A stretch of 16,473 bases of DNA from an uncultured Phycisphaerales bacterium (GCA_903868035.1 CAIPTQ010000063.1:1-16473), one strand, 5' to 3'; positions 6,672 through 14,261 are shown, numbered from the stretch's first letter. Numbers and translations are program-made. The notes: generated by a model from the letters alone, not told the origin.

Positions 6672-9600
6672 TCACTTATTCTCTTTCTCCTGCTCCCTAA
6701 TCTGCTCCTTGGCCCGCCGCTTGGCGGTGAGCAGGCGGTGGGCGTAGTTTTCTCCAGCGGGTGTCGCGGCTGGTTCCTGCGTGGTTGCCGGTGGAGTTTC
6801 GACCACGGGAAAGCCCATGGCGGGCGTGCCGGCGGGCGGCGGGGGCGCCGCCGGTTGGGCGGCGGCCAGCGTTTCGACGCGCTGGCGCAGCGACTGGCGC
6901 TGTGAATCCACCGCGCGGCGACCGCTCTTGATCGCCCGGAACGCCCCCAGGCTGGCATCCGTGCGCACAATGACGGGCGCCGGCGAATGCGCGCGGAACC
7001 AATCGGCGATGTTGAGCCTGCGCCACGCGATGTCCACAAACAGCAGCGCGGTCACGATCACCAGCAGCACCTGCCACAACGGCCAGAAGGTGCGGACGGG
7101 GTTGGGCTTCTGGTGGAAGATATCGGCAACCTCCGTGAGGTATTGCCCGCCGGCGGAGGCGTCGGCGACATTCCTGAGCAGGGCGACATTGGGCTGCAAG
7201 TCGCGGTATTCCTGCGGATACGGCAGCACGGCCGCGCCGGTGGAGACGAGCTGCTGCGCCGTGCCGTCGTTCTGCGAGACCGCCACCAGGTACGTGCCGC
7301 GCTGCTTGGCCGTGAAGCGCGCTTCGTAGCGGCCCGGGGCGATCTGCTGCAGCGGCACGCCGGACGCGGACTGATCCGACGAAACGACCGACGCCTGCAA
7401 CTGCAAATTGTTGATCGGCTTGCCGTCGGCGTCCACGGCATCGACCAGCACGTGGCCCTCGCTGCCGTCGATGATCGTGGTGGTGGTCAGGCCGTTGCCC
7501 TGGGCCGAGCGCGCGACCCAGCGGACGACCTGCGACCAGAATTTGGAGTAGCCGTCCCAGCCGGCCCAATCCTTGCCCCAGCGCGACGAGGAATCGGAGG
7601 TGTAGGCCACGCACTTGCCCAGGCCGATGGTCCAGTGGGCCAGGACGGGGTCGTCGGGCTGTTTGCCGTGGAGGGCGAGGGTGGCGCGGGGCTTGAGGGT
7701 GGTGCCGACGTAGCCGTAGAGCGGGGGCAGTTGGGCCTTGCCCTGGTTGATGAAACCCTGGAGGAGGGGCGAGGAATAGGGGGTCAGGGCGATGCCGTTC
7801 TTGTCCTCGATGAAGGCCTGGCGCGAGACAAGGAAGGCTTCCTTCATGAAGATTTTGGGCAGGTTGTTGACGTCGTCGGTGATAAAGAAGCGGCCATGCC
7901 CGGCGGCGGCGACGGCTTTCTGGAACTCGACATGGGGATCGGCGGGCGTGCCCATGCCGATGACGGAGGTGGTGATGCCGAAGCGGGCGTACATTTCGCC
8001 GGCCAGCAGCACGCAGTCCTCCTGCTGTTCGGAGTCCTGGGCGTCGGCGAACATGATGACGTGTTTGCTCATCGTGTTGGCGGATTTGACGAGCTCATAG
8101 GAATGGAAGAGCGCGGTGCGGCAGAAGATGCCGCCGCCCCCGGCGCGGACGGTGCGGATGCCGGAAATCAATCTGGTTTTGTTGCCGTTGGTCATGGGGA
8201 TAACCTGCGTGTAGTCATCCACCCAGCGGACGGAGGTGTCGCAGACGCCGAGCATGGCCATGTCCTGCGCATCGAGGAGCTTGACGACGGCAACGCCGCC
8301 CTCGTTGGCCAGTTCCATTTTCTGGGTGCTGGTGCCGTTGACCGTCATGCCCATGGAGCCGGACTTGTCCAGGACGACGGCTACGGCCAGCGACGCCAGG
8401 TGCTTCTGGCGTTTGACGTCCATGCTGACGGGCGCGAGTTCCTCCAGGGGGGTGCCCAGGTAGCCGCCGGGTCCGAAAGAGTCGTCGCCGCCGATGAGCA
8501 CCAGCCCGCCGCCGTAGTCCTCCACCCATTTTTTCAGGGCCGGGATTTGCGGCGAGTTGGAGACATCCGCGTAGTTGACGTTGTCCATGATGACGCAGTC
8601 ATAGGCCGCCAGCTCGTCGGGGCTGGAAGGCAATGTGCCCTTGATCACCGGCACGCCCGCGGAGCGCAGGGCGTCGTAGAGCAGCGTCGGGTCGTTGGAC
8701 TTGCCGGGGACCAGCAGCACCTTGCCCGGCGCGTCCACCTGGGTGAGGGCGTAGCCGGTGTTGTTGGCGGCGAAGGTGTCGGCTTCCGGGTTTTTGGGCA
8801 CGATGGTGATCTGGTACTGGTGCGTGCCGCCGTCGCCGAGCATGTCGGGCACGTCGATGACGTTGGAGCCGGCCTTGAGCGACTGGGCGGCCAGGCGCGT
8901 AAAGGGCGAGCCGTCGCGATAGACGAGGACTTCGACTTCCTGGGCGGTGTCGGAGGTGACCAGCGCCCGGATCAGGAACCGGGCGTCCTTGCGCACATGC
9001 GGCGGTACGATGAGCTGGTCCACCAGCACCTCATGGCCGCGCTGAGCGAGGATCGGCAGCACGTCCACATCGACATCCTTCACGCCGGCAATGCGGGCCT
9101 CGCGGAGGGCGTCCTCCTGGTTCTGGTTGCCGTCGGAAAAAAGCACGATGCGCTTCTGGCGGTCCATGGGGAAGGAGGCCATCGCCAGGCGCAGGGCGCG
9201 GGCGACATTGGTGTGGCCGGTGTCGGCGACCTTGGCCGGCGGCGGCAGGTCGCCGCGCGGCGTAGGCAGCACGCCGATCACGGAATCCCCCCCGAATTCA
9301 ACGATCACAAACTGATCGTCCTTGGTCATCTGATCGACCTGCGCCTTGATGATGTCGCGCACGCGCAGGCGGGCGTCGCCGGGCACCGACTGCGATTGAT
9401 CGATCACAAAGGCCACGCAGATGCCCTTGTTGGACCACACCATGCGCGTGTCGGCCAGCGAAAAAACCAGCCCCAGCACCAGCGCCACGCGCACGAGGAG
9501 GCTGACCCATTTGCGGATGGGGCTGGCCGGCACGCGCGACGTGCGCCATAAATGAATGATGGGGATCAGCAGCAGCAGCCCCAGCAGCCAGATCGGATCG

Positions 9601-9677
9601 CCAAACTCCAGGGGTCCGGCGCGCAGGGCCAGGATGTGGTTCAGGGTCGGGGACATGTCCCAATTGTACCCACTCAT
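6672..9677 (-). CDS. BatA-like membrane protein with two VWA domains and a GAT-like domain
   Basis: 1001 residues. Two N-terminal membrane segments (about 28-45 and 57-75) open the protein in the style of BatA. VWA 1 follows with the metal-site motif DQSQS (93-97), GHTN (T156) and FSDGNQ (D182). A beta-rich region leads to a class-I glutamine-amidotransferase-like fold (about 318-420: KVLLVPGKSNDP, GGGLVLIGGDDSFGPGG) with no visible catalytic Cys-His-Glu triad. VWA 2 has a canonical DKSGS (437-441), T521 and FADAQD (D545). A C-terminal membrane helix (854-874) precedes a Pro/Ala-rich, then highly charged, cytoplasmic tail. Such proteins are common in planctomycetes and often sit near MoxR ATPases; none is visible here. 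It lies 12 bp after the AsmA-like gene, so the two are probably co-transcribed. An alternative start is ATG 9656. A role in envelope protein assembly is inference. Confidence 0.88.
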   Translation of the reverse strand: MSGYNWDMSPTLNHILALRAGPLEFGDPIWLLGLLLLIPIIHLWRTSRVPASPIRKWVSLLVRVALVLGLVFSLADTRMVWSNKGICVAFVIDQSQSVPGDARLRVRDIIKAQVDQMTKDDQFVIVEFGGDSVIGVLPTPRGDLPPPAKVADTGHTNVARALRLAMASFPMDRQKRIVLFSDGNQNQEDALREARIAGVKDVDVDVLPILAQRGHEVLVDQLIVPPHVRKDARFLIRALVTSDTAQEVEVLVYRDGSPFTRLAAQSLKAGSNVIDVPDMLGDGGTHQYQITIVPKNPEADTFAANNTGYALTQVDAPGKVLLVPGKSNDPTLLYDALRSAGVPVIKGTLPSSPDELAAYDCVIMDNVNYADVSNSPQIPALKKWVEDYGGGLVLIGGDDSFGPGGYLGTPLEELAPVSMDVKRQKHLASLAVAVVLDKSGSMGMTVNGTSTQKMELANEGGVAVVKLLDAQDMAMLGVCDTSVRWVDDYTQVIPMTNGNKTRLISGIRTVRAGGGGIFCRTALFHSYELVKSANTMSKHVIMFADAQDSEQQEDCVLLAGEMYARFGITTSVIGMGTPADPHVEFQKAVAAAGHGRFFITDDVNNLPKIFMKEAFLVSRQAFIEDKNGIALTPYSSPLLQGFINQGKAQLPPLYGYVGTTLKPRATLALHGKQPDDPVLAHWTIGLGKCVAYTSDSSSRWGKDWAGWDGYSKFWSQVVRWVARSAQGNGLTTTTIIDGSEGHVLVDAVDADGKPINNLQLQASVVSSDQSASGVPLQQIAPGRYEARFTAKQRGTYLVAVSQNDGTAQQLVSTGAAVLPYPQEYRDLQPNVALLRNVADASAGGQYLTEVADIFHQKPNPVRTFWPLWQVLLVIVTALLFVDIAWRRLNIADWFRAHSPAPVIVRTDASLGAFRAIKSGRRAVDSQRQSLRQRVETLAAAQPAAPPPPAGTPAMGFPVVETPPATTQEPAATPAGENYAHRLLTAKRRAKEQIREQEKENK

Positions 9678-9689
9678 CGTGTGCGGTTC

Positions 9690-10655
9690 TCACTTGGGCT
9701 GCGACGTGGCGCCGGGCAGGCCGGGGATGCCGGGAATGGCGGGGATGTTCGGCATTCCCGGTATCTGCTTGCCGAGGTCCGGAATGTTTTTGGTGGCATC
9801 CTTGAGGACTTTGCCGAGGCCGCCCTTGAGGCTCTTGTTAAGGTTGCCCTTGAGGTTGTCCACCAATGCCGTGACATCCTTAAGGCCGTTCTTGAGCTCG
9901 TTGGGAATCTTGGGGTTGTTGGCGATTTCCTGCGTAATCTGCTGCGACACATGCAGCAGCACCTTCACGATGACGTCGGCAATCTTCATCGGGCGGCCGT
10001 CGGGGTTGGTGATGTCATCCAGGTGGATCGGGCCCAGGTCCAGGTCCAGGTTGAAGGGCACCAGGCCGCTGACCCGCAAGTGTACCTTGGTGGCCGCCAG
10101 ATCAATGCATGTGATTTTGAGTTGCTTGCCCGGGGATGCGGGCGGCGCGGAACTGCCGCCGGCCGCCGGGGCGGCGCTGGCGGCGGGCGATTTCTTTTTC
10201 ATGATGTCCATCAGTTCGGCGAGATTGTTCTTCATGCCGTTTTGCTCAACGGTGATGTCCAGGCCGGAGATCGCGATCGACTCCACCACGACTTCGCTCG
10301 AGAGCAGCGATCCGGGCTGCACTTTGACGTTGCAAGCCTTCATCTTGAGAAACGGCCCCTGATAGCCGGTGGGATTGTTGATCTGCAACTGGGACAGGTC
10401 GAGGGTGCCCCCTAGCGAAAGATCCGCGGCATCCAGGAGTGTTTCCTGTTCGGTGGCATATTTGCCGCCGTACATCACGCCGGCCCGGACCAGGCTGTTG
10501 CGCATCAGGTACAACACCACGATGCCCACGACCAGGATCAGCAACAGGGCCAGAACGGTGCGTTTGATGATCTTGCCGACGGAGCGTTTCTTCGGGGCCG
10601 GCGCGCCCGGGGTGACGGGATTGGGGGAAGCAGGAGTGGCGGGGGAATCGGTCAT
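9690..10655 (-). CDS. AsmA-like single-pass membrane protein
   Basis: 321 residues from ATG 10655, chosen because AAAGGAG lies 7 bases upstream; an ATG-less extension to 10706 is not needed. A Pro-rich cytoplasmic N-terminus and basic residues (KKRSVGKIIKR) precede one membrane helix (about 33-51). The periplasmic part follows the AsmA pattern: an N-terminal beta layer (ADLSLGGTLDLSQLQINNP, FLKMKACNVKVQPGSLLSS) and then VVVESIAISGLDITVEQNG. A Pro/Ala/Ser linker is at about 146-166. Residues of about 225-300 are amphipathic helix. The C-terminus has stacked P-G/P-A tripeptides (IPGMPNIPAIPGIPGLPG). AsmA-like proteins act in envelope lipid or outer-membrane maintenance; this one is short and its role is unknown. 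It probably forms an operon with the VWA protein 12 bp downstream. TACAAT (10690-10685) could be its -10 box; I see no matching -35. Confidence 0.7.
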   Translation of the reverse strand: MTDSPATPASPNPVTPGAPAPKKRSVGKIIKRTVLALLLILVVGIVVLYLMRNSLVRAGVMYGGKYATEQETLLDAADLSLGGTLDLSQLQINNPTGYQGPFLKMKACNVKVQPGSLLSSEVVVESIAISGLDITVEQNGMKNNLAELMDIMKKKSPAASAAPAAGGSSAPPASPGKQLKITCIDLAATKVHLRVSGLVPFNLDLDLGPIHLDDITNPDGRPMKIADVIVKVLLHVSQQITQEIANNPKIPNELKNGLKDVTALVDNLKGNLNKSLKGGLGKVLKDATKNIPDLGKQIPGMPNIPAIPGIPGLPGATSQPK

Positions 10656-10716
10656 GACAGACTCCTTTGCATGAGACCGCCGGCATTGTACCGCCAAAGG
10701 GTGCAAAGGGGTGCAT

Positions 10717-10811
10717 CCGAGAAATAGTGACTACTCCGAGAAATAGTGGCTACTCCCAGAAATAGTGGCTACTCCCAGAAATAGTGGCGACTCCCAGAAA
10801 TAGTGGCTACT
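10717..10811. repeat. Five tandem copies of a 19-bp repeat
   Basis: Five head-to-tail copies start at 10717, 10736, 10755, 10774 and 10793, with unit cccagaaatagtggctact. Copies differ only at the third base (ccg in copies 1 and 2) and at single bases in copies 1 and 4. The unit is not a multiple of three, has no spacers and overlaps no believable gene. The GGCTACT in copies 2, 3 and 5 is the exact complement of AGTAGCC at 10840-10846 in the palindromic element just to the right, so the array may derive from one arm of that element. It occupies much of the 302-bp gene-free stretch 10656-10957. Confidence 0.9.
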
Positions 10812-10942
10812 CCCTCGGAGCCGCGAAGCGGCGGCTTTCAGTAGCCATGTGCGGAAGCACATGGTAGGGCGCCACCACACCCGCGTGAGGTCCGAAGGAC
10901 CGGCTCTTTCGAATATGTGGTGCGGCTCATTCGCGTACCATG
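10805..10942. repeat. Nested palindromic element (REP- or MITE-like)
   Basis: Several stems are nested or adjacent: GGCTACT/AGTAGCC (10805-10811 with 10840-10846) enclosing GCCGC-GAA-GCGGC (10820-10832); CCATGTGC-GGAA-GCACATGG (10845-10864); and an outer CATGGTA/TACCATG (10860-10866 with 10936-10942) enclosing CACCACA/TGTGGTG (10873-10879 with 10916-10922) and GGTCC-GAA-GGACC (10889-10901). All arms are exact. Small purine loops (GAA, GGAA) recur. The structure is 15 bp past the stop of the downstream-most cassette gene (10958, minus) and may help end its transcript. Similarity of its start to 6565-6576 suggests a dispersed family. Confidence 0.7.
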
Positions 10943-10957
10943 CCCCGGAGATTGGGT

Positions 10958-11989
10958 TCACGGGCACATAAACACATCCTTCAATCCCTGCGGCACCTCG
11001 CGTCCCGTGTAGACCGCCAGGCGTTCCTTCCCCGTGCCCAGCGTCCAGATGTTGTCGCGATCCGGGCCGATGTTCGGCGAAATCTCCCACGTGGCCGAGC
11101 CGTCGGCACGCAGCACGTAGGTGCCCTTGCCGTCGTGGTTGGGTGAGTTTTGCTGGGCCAGCTCCGGGTGCATCTCCGTGCCGAAGATGGGATTTTTGTC
11201 CGCCAGCACGAGGGTCGTCTTCAGGCCGTCCCAGCGGGGCTTTTCCGGGCCGTATAAATTGCGATACGAATACCCGATCGCCGGCAGTTCGTTTTTCCCC
11301 AGCGTGATCGGCTCGTTGGGCACGCCCGCGCCGGCGCAAAACAGCGACTTGACCGCCAGATACTGCCCCGTCACCAGCGGCAGCAGGTTCGCCGCGTTGT
11401 TCATCGCGGCCGTTCCGCCGGCGGCGTTGCCATGGAGCCAATTTTGGTTGGCGGGCATGGCCAGCATGGGCAGTGTGCCTTCGTCGCCGGGGCCGGCGTA
11501 TTGGGTGAAGGCCTGGCCGATTTTCTGCATGTTCGCCTGGCAGGCGACGCGTGCCGCCGACCGGCGCGCCGTGCCCAACCCTTCGAAAGTCACCGCCAGC
11601 AGCAACATGGCCGCCACGGCCATGGCTCCAAACTCCGCCAAGCGCCGCCGCCACTGTGGTGCCGACGCCCTCGTCGGCCGTCCCCCTAGTGTCGACGCCC
11701 CCGTCGGCCGCCCGTGTGCTGCTGGCTCCCCCGTCTGCCGCTCAGTTGGCCCCAACTTCATCCGCTCCGCCTGCACCGCCGCCAGCGTCCGCACCGCCAA
11801 GTCCCCCGCCGGCTCGGGCATGGGCGAGGCCTCCAGCACCTTGAGCCACTCCGCCACGCGCGCCCGCCGCGCGGGATCGGCACTAGGCCCGCCGTTCAAC
11901 AGCGCGTCCGCCTCCACGGCATCCGCCGGCGAGAGCGTCAGTTGTTCGTGCTCCGATTCCATGCCACTCATCCTAAAACCTTGTGTCAT
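10958..11989 (-). CDS. Membrane protein with a regulator-like N-terminus and H-Xn-DG exterior, likely sigma-factor partner
   Basis: 343 residues if started at ATG 11989, 10 bp after the sigma gene; ATGs at 11971 and 11962 have better Shine-Dalgarno sites (AAGG, AGGA). Residues of about 18-75 are acidic and helical (ADAVEADALLNGG, ARVAEWLKVLEASPMPEPA, LAVRTLAAVQAERM), as in cytoplasmic tails of planctomycete anti-sigma-like proteins; there is no HxxxCxxC zinc motif. One membrane helix (about 117-136) follows. The exterior part looks like a DUF1559-type pseudopilin body: ACQANMQKIGQAFTQYA, then NHDGKGTYVLRADGSATW near residue 285 with an H-X10-DG spacing. Immediate linkage to an ECF sigma gene supports an anti-sigma role, which is inference. 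The alternative is a pseudopilin-like secretion component with no regulatory task. Confidence 0.75.
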   Translation of the reverse strand: MTQGFRMSGMESEHEQLTLSPADAVEADALLNGGPSADPARRARVAEWLKVLEASPMPEPAGDLAVRTLAAVQAERMKLGPTERQTGEPAAHGRPTGASTLGGRPTRASAPQWRRRLAEFGAMAVAAMLLLAVTFEGLGTARRSAARVACQANMQKIGQAFTQYAGPGDEGTLPMLAMPANQNWLHGNAAGGTAAMNNAANLLPLVTGQYLAVKSLFCAGAGVPNEPITLGKNELPAIGYSYRNLYGPEKPRWDGLKTTLVLADKNPIFGTEMHPELAQQNSPNHDGKGTYVLRADGSATWEISPNIGPDRDNIWTLGTGKERLAVYTGREVPQGLKDVFMCP

Positions 11990-11999
11990 TCATCTTTCG

Positions 12000-12605
12000 T
12001 CACTCGCTAATCGCCGGCACCGCCTCCTTGTACGCCTTGGCAAACGCCGCCAGCGCCGCGTGCAGCCGGCTTTTCACCGTGCCCAGCGGGATCGCCAGCA
12101 TGTCCGCCATCTCGCGATAGGCGAACTGGTGAAAATAGCTCATCACCAGCACCTCGCGGTAATGCGCCGGCATCTCCGCCAGCACGCGCTGGACGGCTGC
12201 CACATCCTCCGCCTGGGACAATTCCCGCGGCGGAGGCGCCAGCCCCGAGTCCATCAAATCGACGAACGCCGGTGCGTCGTCATCGCCGGAGTGCCCGGCC
12301 ACGTTGTCCAGGGACCGCGCGGCATGCCGTCCCGTGGAACGCAAATAATCGCGGGCCTTATTAGCCGCAATTGTGAAAAGCCACGGCCGGAACCTGCGCT
12401 CCGGATCGAAGCTTTTCGCATTCCTGTGAACCTGGATGAATGTCTCTTGGAAAAGGTCGTCAGCGGCGGCCGAATCCGAGACAAATCGCGCCAGGAACGC
12501 GAACAATTCCTGCTGATAACGCCGGATAAGCTCCGCGAACGCGCGCTGGCCCTCGCCCCCACCACTCAGGGCATAGCCCACCAGCAGTTGTTCGTCAGTC
12601 AACAC
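12000..12605 (-). CDS. ECF-type RNA polymerase sigma factor
   Basis: 201 residues from GTG 12605, chosen because AAGGG lies about 9 bases upstream and the product then starts just before VLTDEQLLVGYA; the open frame reaches another GTG at 12725 but that extension is unlike any sigma factor. Region 2 is clear (AFAELIRRYQQELFAFLARF, ADDLFQETFIQVHRNAKSF, RFRPWLFTIAANKARDYLRS), followed by a variable acidic linker. Region 4 is VLAEMPAHYREVLVMSYFHQ, then YREMADMLAIPLGTVKSRLH, a complete helix-turn-helix. There is no region 1 or 3, which defines the ECF group. The partner is most likely the membrane protein starting 10 bp downstream. The 116-bp leader (12606-12721) contains GGTA/TACC arms around TATAG-type bases (12670-12682), which may be promoter-proximal. 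Confidence 0.93.
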   Translation of the reverse strand: MLTDEQLLVGYALSGGGEGQRAFAELIRRYQQELFAFLARFVSDSAAADDLFQETFIQVHRNAKSFDPERRFRPWLFTIAANKARDYLRSTGRHAARSLDNVAGHSGDDDAPAFVDLMDSGLAPPPRELSQAEDVAAVQRVLAEMPAHYREVLVMSYFHQFAYREMADMLAIPLGTVKSRLHAALAAFAKAYKEAVPAISE

Positions 12606-12721
12606 CCGGTCTGACCCTTCTAATACGACGGCACGGTCCAGAGGTTCGCGCGAAAATGTGCGGCAGGGGTATAGAGTACCATTTCCTGCCCGTACATGAA
12701 AATACCCCTTACCCCTCGATC

Positions 12722-13441
12722 TCACGGATTGGGAAACCAGAAATACCCCCCGCCCGGCTGCTTCACTGCCACCGCCTTCTTCTCATCAAAAGCCCGCCTT
12801 TCCGCATGGCCATCGAGAAACAGTACATTGGCTTCCCACGGCCGGGCGCCTGACATGTGGCTTGAGCCGAAGGGAACCGCCGTCGAAGGGGATGCGTAGT
12901 TGATGGTGCCGGAGTTGGTATCGGAGACGATGACATCCAGCGCGAGAATCTGATCGGAAGGTTGATCCGTCAGACGCGCGAATAGGGCCAATGACGGATC
13001 ATCTGCGGGAAAAGTCACGGCCACATTCCGTTGGTTGAGCCAGACATATCCCCACACACTTACGCCGCCGCGATCCCATAACTTGGCGGGTTCCTGTTGC
13101 GGGTTGTAATCACAATAAAACCCCTTCTGGAGCGCGCCAATTTTGGTTGCGCCTGGTTTGCCCATCATTTGTGTAAGGGCATCCCTAGTCTCCAGCGACT
13201 GTTCGCACAACGATCCCAACTTCGCACCCGACGAAGGCCATACGCCGTTGTAATCCATGTTATAAAAGGCAAAGGCCATGTATTGGTTCCGCAAGCTGGC
13301 GATACATGGCCTTCGGCTACCATCAATCCGCCGTCCCAGCGACGGCAACAGTATCAGGACGATCACAGCAAGAATGAATGCCACGAGCAGGTATTGTATC
13401 AGTTTATTGGGGATTTTCACTCGCCCCATCTGCCACCTCAT
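12722..13441 (-). CDS. H-Xn-DG (DUF1559-like) pseudopilin-like protein, downstream paralogue
   Basis: 239 residues from ATG 13441, which overlaps the upstream stop as ATGA; ATG 13429, with AGG-TGG just before it, is an alternative. It has one membrane helix (about 14-34, LIQYLLVAFILAVIVLILLP), then the group's PCIASLRNQYMAFAFYNMDY and NGVWP. A conserved middle (LCEQSLETRDALTQMMG; FYCDYN; PAKLWDRGGVSVWGYVWLN) and ALDVIVSDT follow. The signature is SSHMSGARPWEANVLFLDGH (H-X14-DG), and the end is KKAVAVKQPGGGYFWFPNP. There is no GFTLVE-type prepilin peptidase site, so it is probably membrane-anchored by its N-terminus rather than processed as a pilin. It is a tandem duplicate of the next gene upstream. 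The role is unknown; position just before the sigma gene suggests an envelope input or target. Confidence 0.85.
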   Translation of the reverse strand: MRWQMGRVKIPNKLIQYLLVAFILAVIVLILLPSLGRRIDGSRRPCIASLRNQYMAFAFYNMDYNGVWPSSGAKLGSLCEQSLETRDALTQMMGKPGATKIGALQKGFYCDYNPQQEPAKLWDRGGVSVWGYVWLNQRNVAVTFPADDPSLALFARLTDQPSDQILALDVIVSDTNSGTINYASPSTAVPFGSSHMSGARPWEANVLFLDGHAERRAFDEKKAVAVKQPGGGYFWFPNP

Positions 13442-14157
13442 GGATTGGGAAACCAGAAATACCCCCCGCCCGGCTGCTTCACGGCGACGGCTTTCTTGGG
13501 ATCAAACTTCACGCTGTCCGCATGGCCGTCGAGGAAGAGCACGTTTTGATAGTTGGTTGATGGTGTGGTTGGCATGTGGTTCGTGCCGAAGGTCACGGTG
13601 ACGCCTTTGGGGGTGTAATTCAGCGGCGGCGCATCGGTGTCGGTCACGATCACATCCAAGGCCAGGACGGCGTTGTTAAGCTGCCGAATCTTGTTGAGGT
13701 TGGAGTGATACTGCAAGGGGACGCTCCGTGCCGGAAACTCCGCCGGCAATGCCGCGCCCGCCGGTCCACGATCGTTCAGCCACGCATAGCCCCAGGTGCT
13801 AACGCCGCCGGCATTCCAGAGCTTCGCCGGATCCTGCGCCGCATTGTTCGGACAGTAGAATATTTTCTGAACTGTTGCGGGCGACGTACCAGTCATCGCA
13901 CCCGCCAGCGCGTCCCGCGTCTCAATCGTCTGCTCACATAGCGAACCAAGTGACGACTTGGAGTTTGGCCATTGCCCACCATTCTCCTGCGCATAGATTG
14001 CAAACGCGATTCCTTGCTGCTTCAAATTCAACATGCACAAAACACGGTTGGGACGACCACGTCCACCCCGTGATGGCAAGAGGTATCCAATGAACAACGC
14101 AATGAACACAATGACCACGAGCAGCCACATCCAACTCAGCCCATGCCGCCGCGCCAT
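13438..14157 (-). CDS. H-Xn-DG (DUF1559-like) pseudopilin-like protein, upstream paralogue
   Basis: 239 residues from ATG 14157 with a strong GGGAGGTG site about 5 bases upstream, marking it as the first gene of the cassette. There is one membrane helix (about 8-28, SWMWLLVVIVFIALFIGYLL), then RVLCMLNLKQQGIAFAIYA and NGGQWPNS, typical of the DUF1559/H-X9-DG group. The middle (LCEQTIETRDALAGAMTG; IFYCPNN; DPAKLWNAGGVSTWGYAWLN; ALDVIVTDTD) aligns with the downstream paralogue throughout. The signature NHMPTTPSTNYQNVLFLDGH has H-X15-DG spacing. Both paralogues have exactly the same length and the same last 19 residues, KKAVAVKQPGGGYFWFPNP. The canonical prepilin cleavage motif is absent. Cys residues in matching positions (LC, YC) may form a disulphide outside the cell. 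The function is unknown. Confidence 0.85.
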   Translation of the reverse strand: MARRHGLSWMWLLVVIVFIALFIGYLLPSRGGRGRPNRVLCMLNLKQQGIAFAIYAQENGGQWPNSKSSLGSLCEQTIETRDALAGAMTGTSPATVQKIFYCPNNAAQDPAKLWNAGGVSTWGYAWLNDRGPAGAALPAEFPARSVPLQYHSNLNKIRQLNNAVLALDVIVTDTDAPPLNYTPKGVTVTFGTNHMPTTPSTNYQNVLFLDGHADSVKFDPKKAVAVKQPGGGYFWFPNP

Positions 14158-14227
14158 CGTTCACCTCCCAAATCCGCCGCACCACCCGCCCCTTTTTACC
14201 CCCAACGCACTCCCTCGTCCATCAAAC

Positions 14228-14261
14228 AAATCGAAAATCGAAAATCAATAAATCGAAAATC
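14228..14261. repeat. Short A-rich heptamer repeat (aaaatcg-like)
   Basis: Four near-copies of aaaatcg/aaatcga run from 14228 to 14261, overlapping the stop codon of the gene at 14260. It fills the 102-bp space between the secreted TPR gene and the start of the H-Xn-DG cassette. No hairpin is formed. It may be slippage-generated or part of the cassette promoter region. Confidence 0.5.

Noticed and set aside
6987..9551. 854-codon open frame on the plus strand opposite the VWA gene
   Set aside because: It is an antisense shadow: composition is dominated by Gly, Val, Asp, His and Arg, there is no recognisable domain, and the minus-strand frame encodes clear VWA motifs.
10693..10706. 14-base TTGCACCCTTTGGC (minus strand) shared with 15957-15970 in the leader of another gene
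   Set aside because: About one chance match of this length is expected in a two-strand window of this size, and distances to the start codons differ, so it is not evidence of a common regulator.
10717..10811. CRISPR array
   Set aside because: The 19-bp units are contiguous with no spacers, and no cas gene is visible.
11121..12614. 497-codon open frame on the plus strand opposite the sigma factor and its partner
   Set aside because: Antisense shadow with low-complexity Ser/Pro/Arg content; the minus strand encodes complete sigma regions 2 and 4.
12606..12725. N-terminal extension of the sigma factor to a GTG at 12725
   Set aside because: The extra 40 residues do not resemble a sigma factor and no ribosome binding site was noted for that start; GTG 12605 has AAGGG upstream.
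12722..14157. True type IV pilins or type II pseudopilins
   Set aside because: Neither paralogue has a G-F-T-L-x-E prepilin peptidase site; only the later H-Xn-DG body features are present, so 'pseudopilin-like' is as far as the sequence allows.
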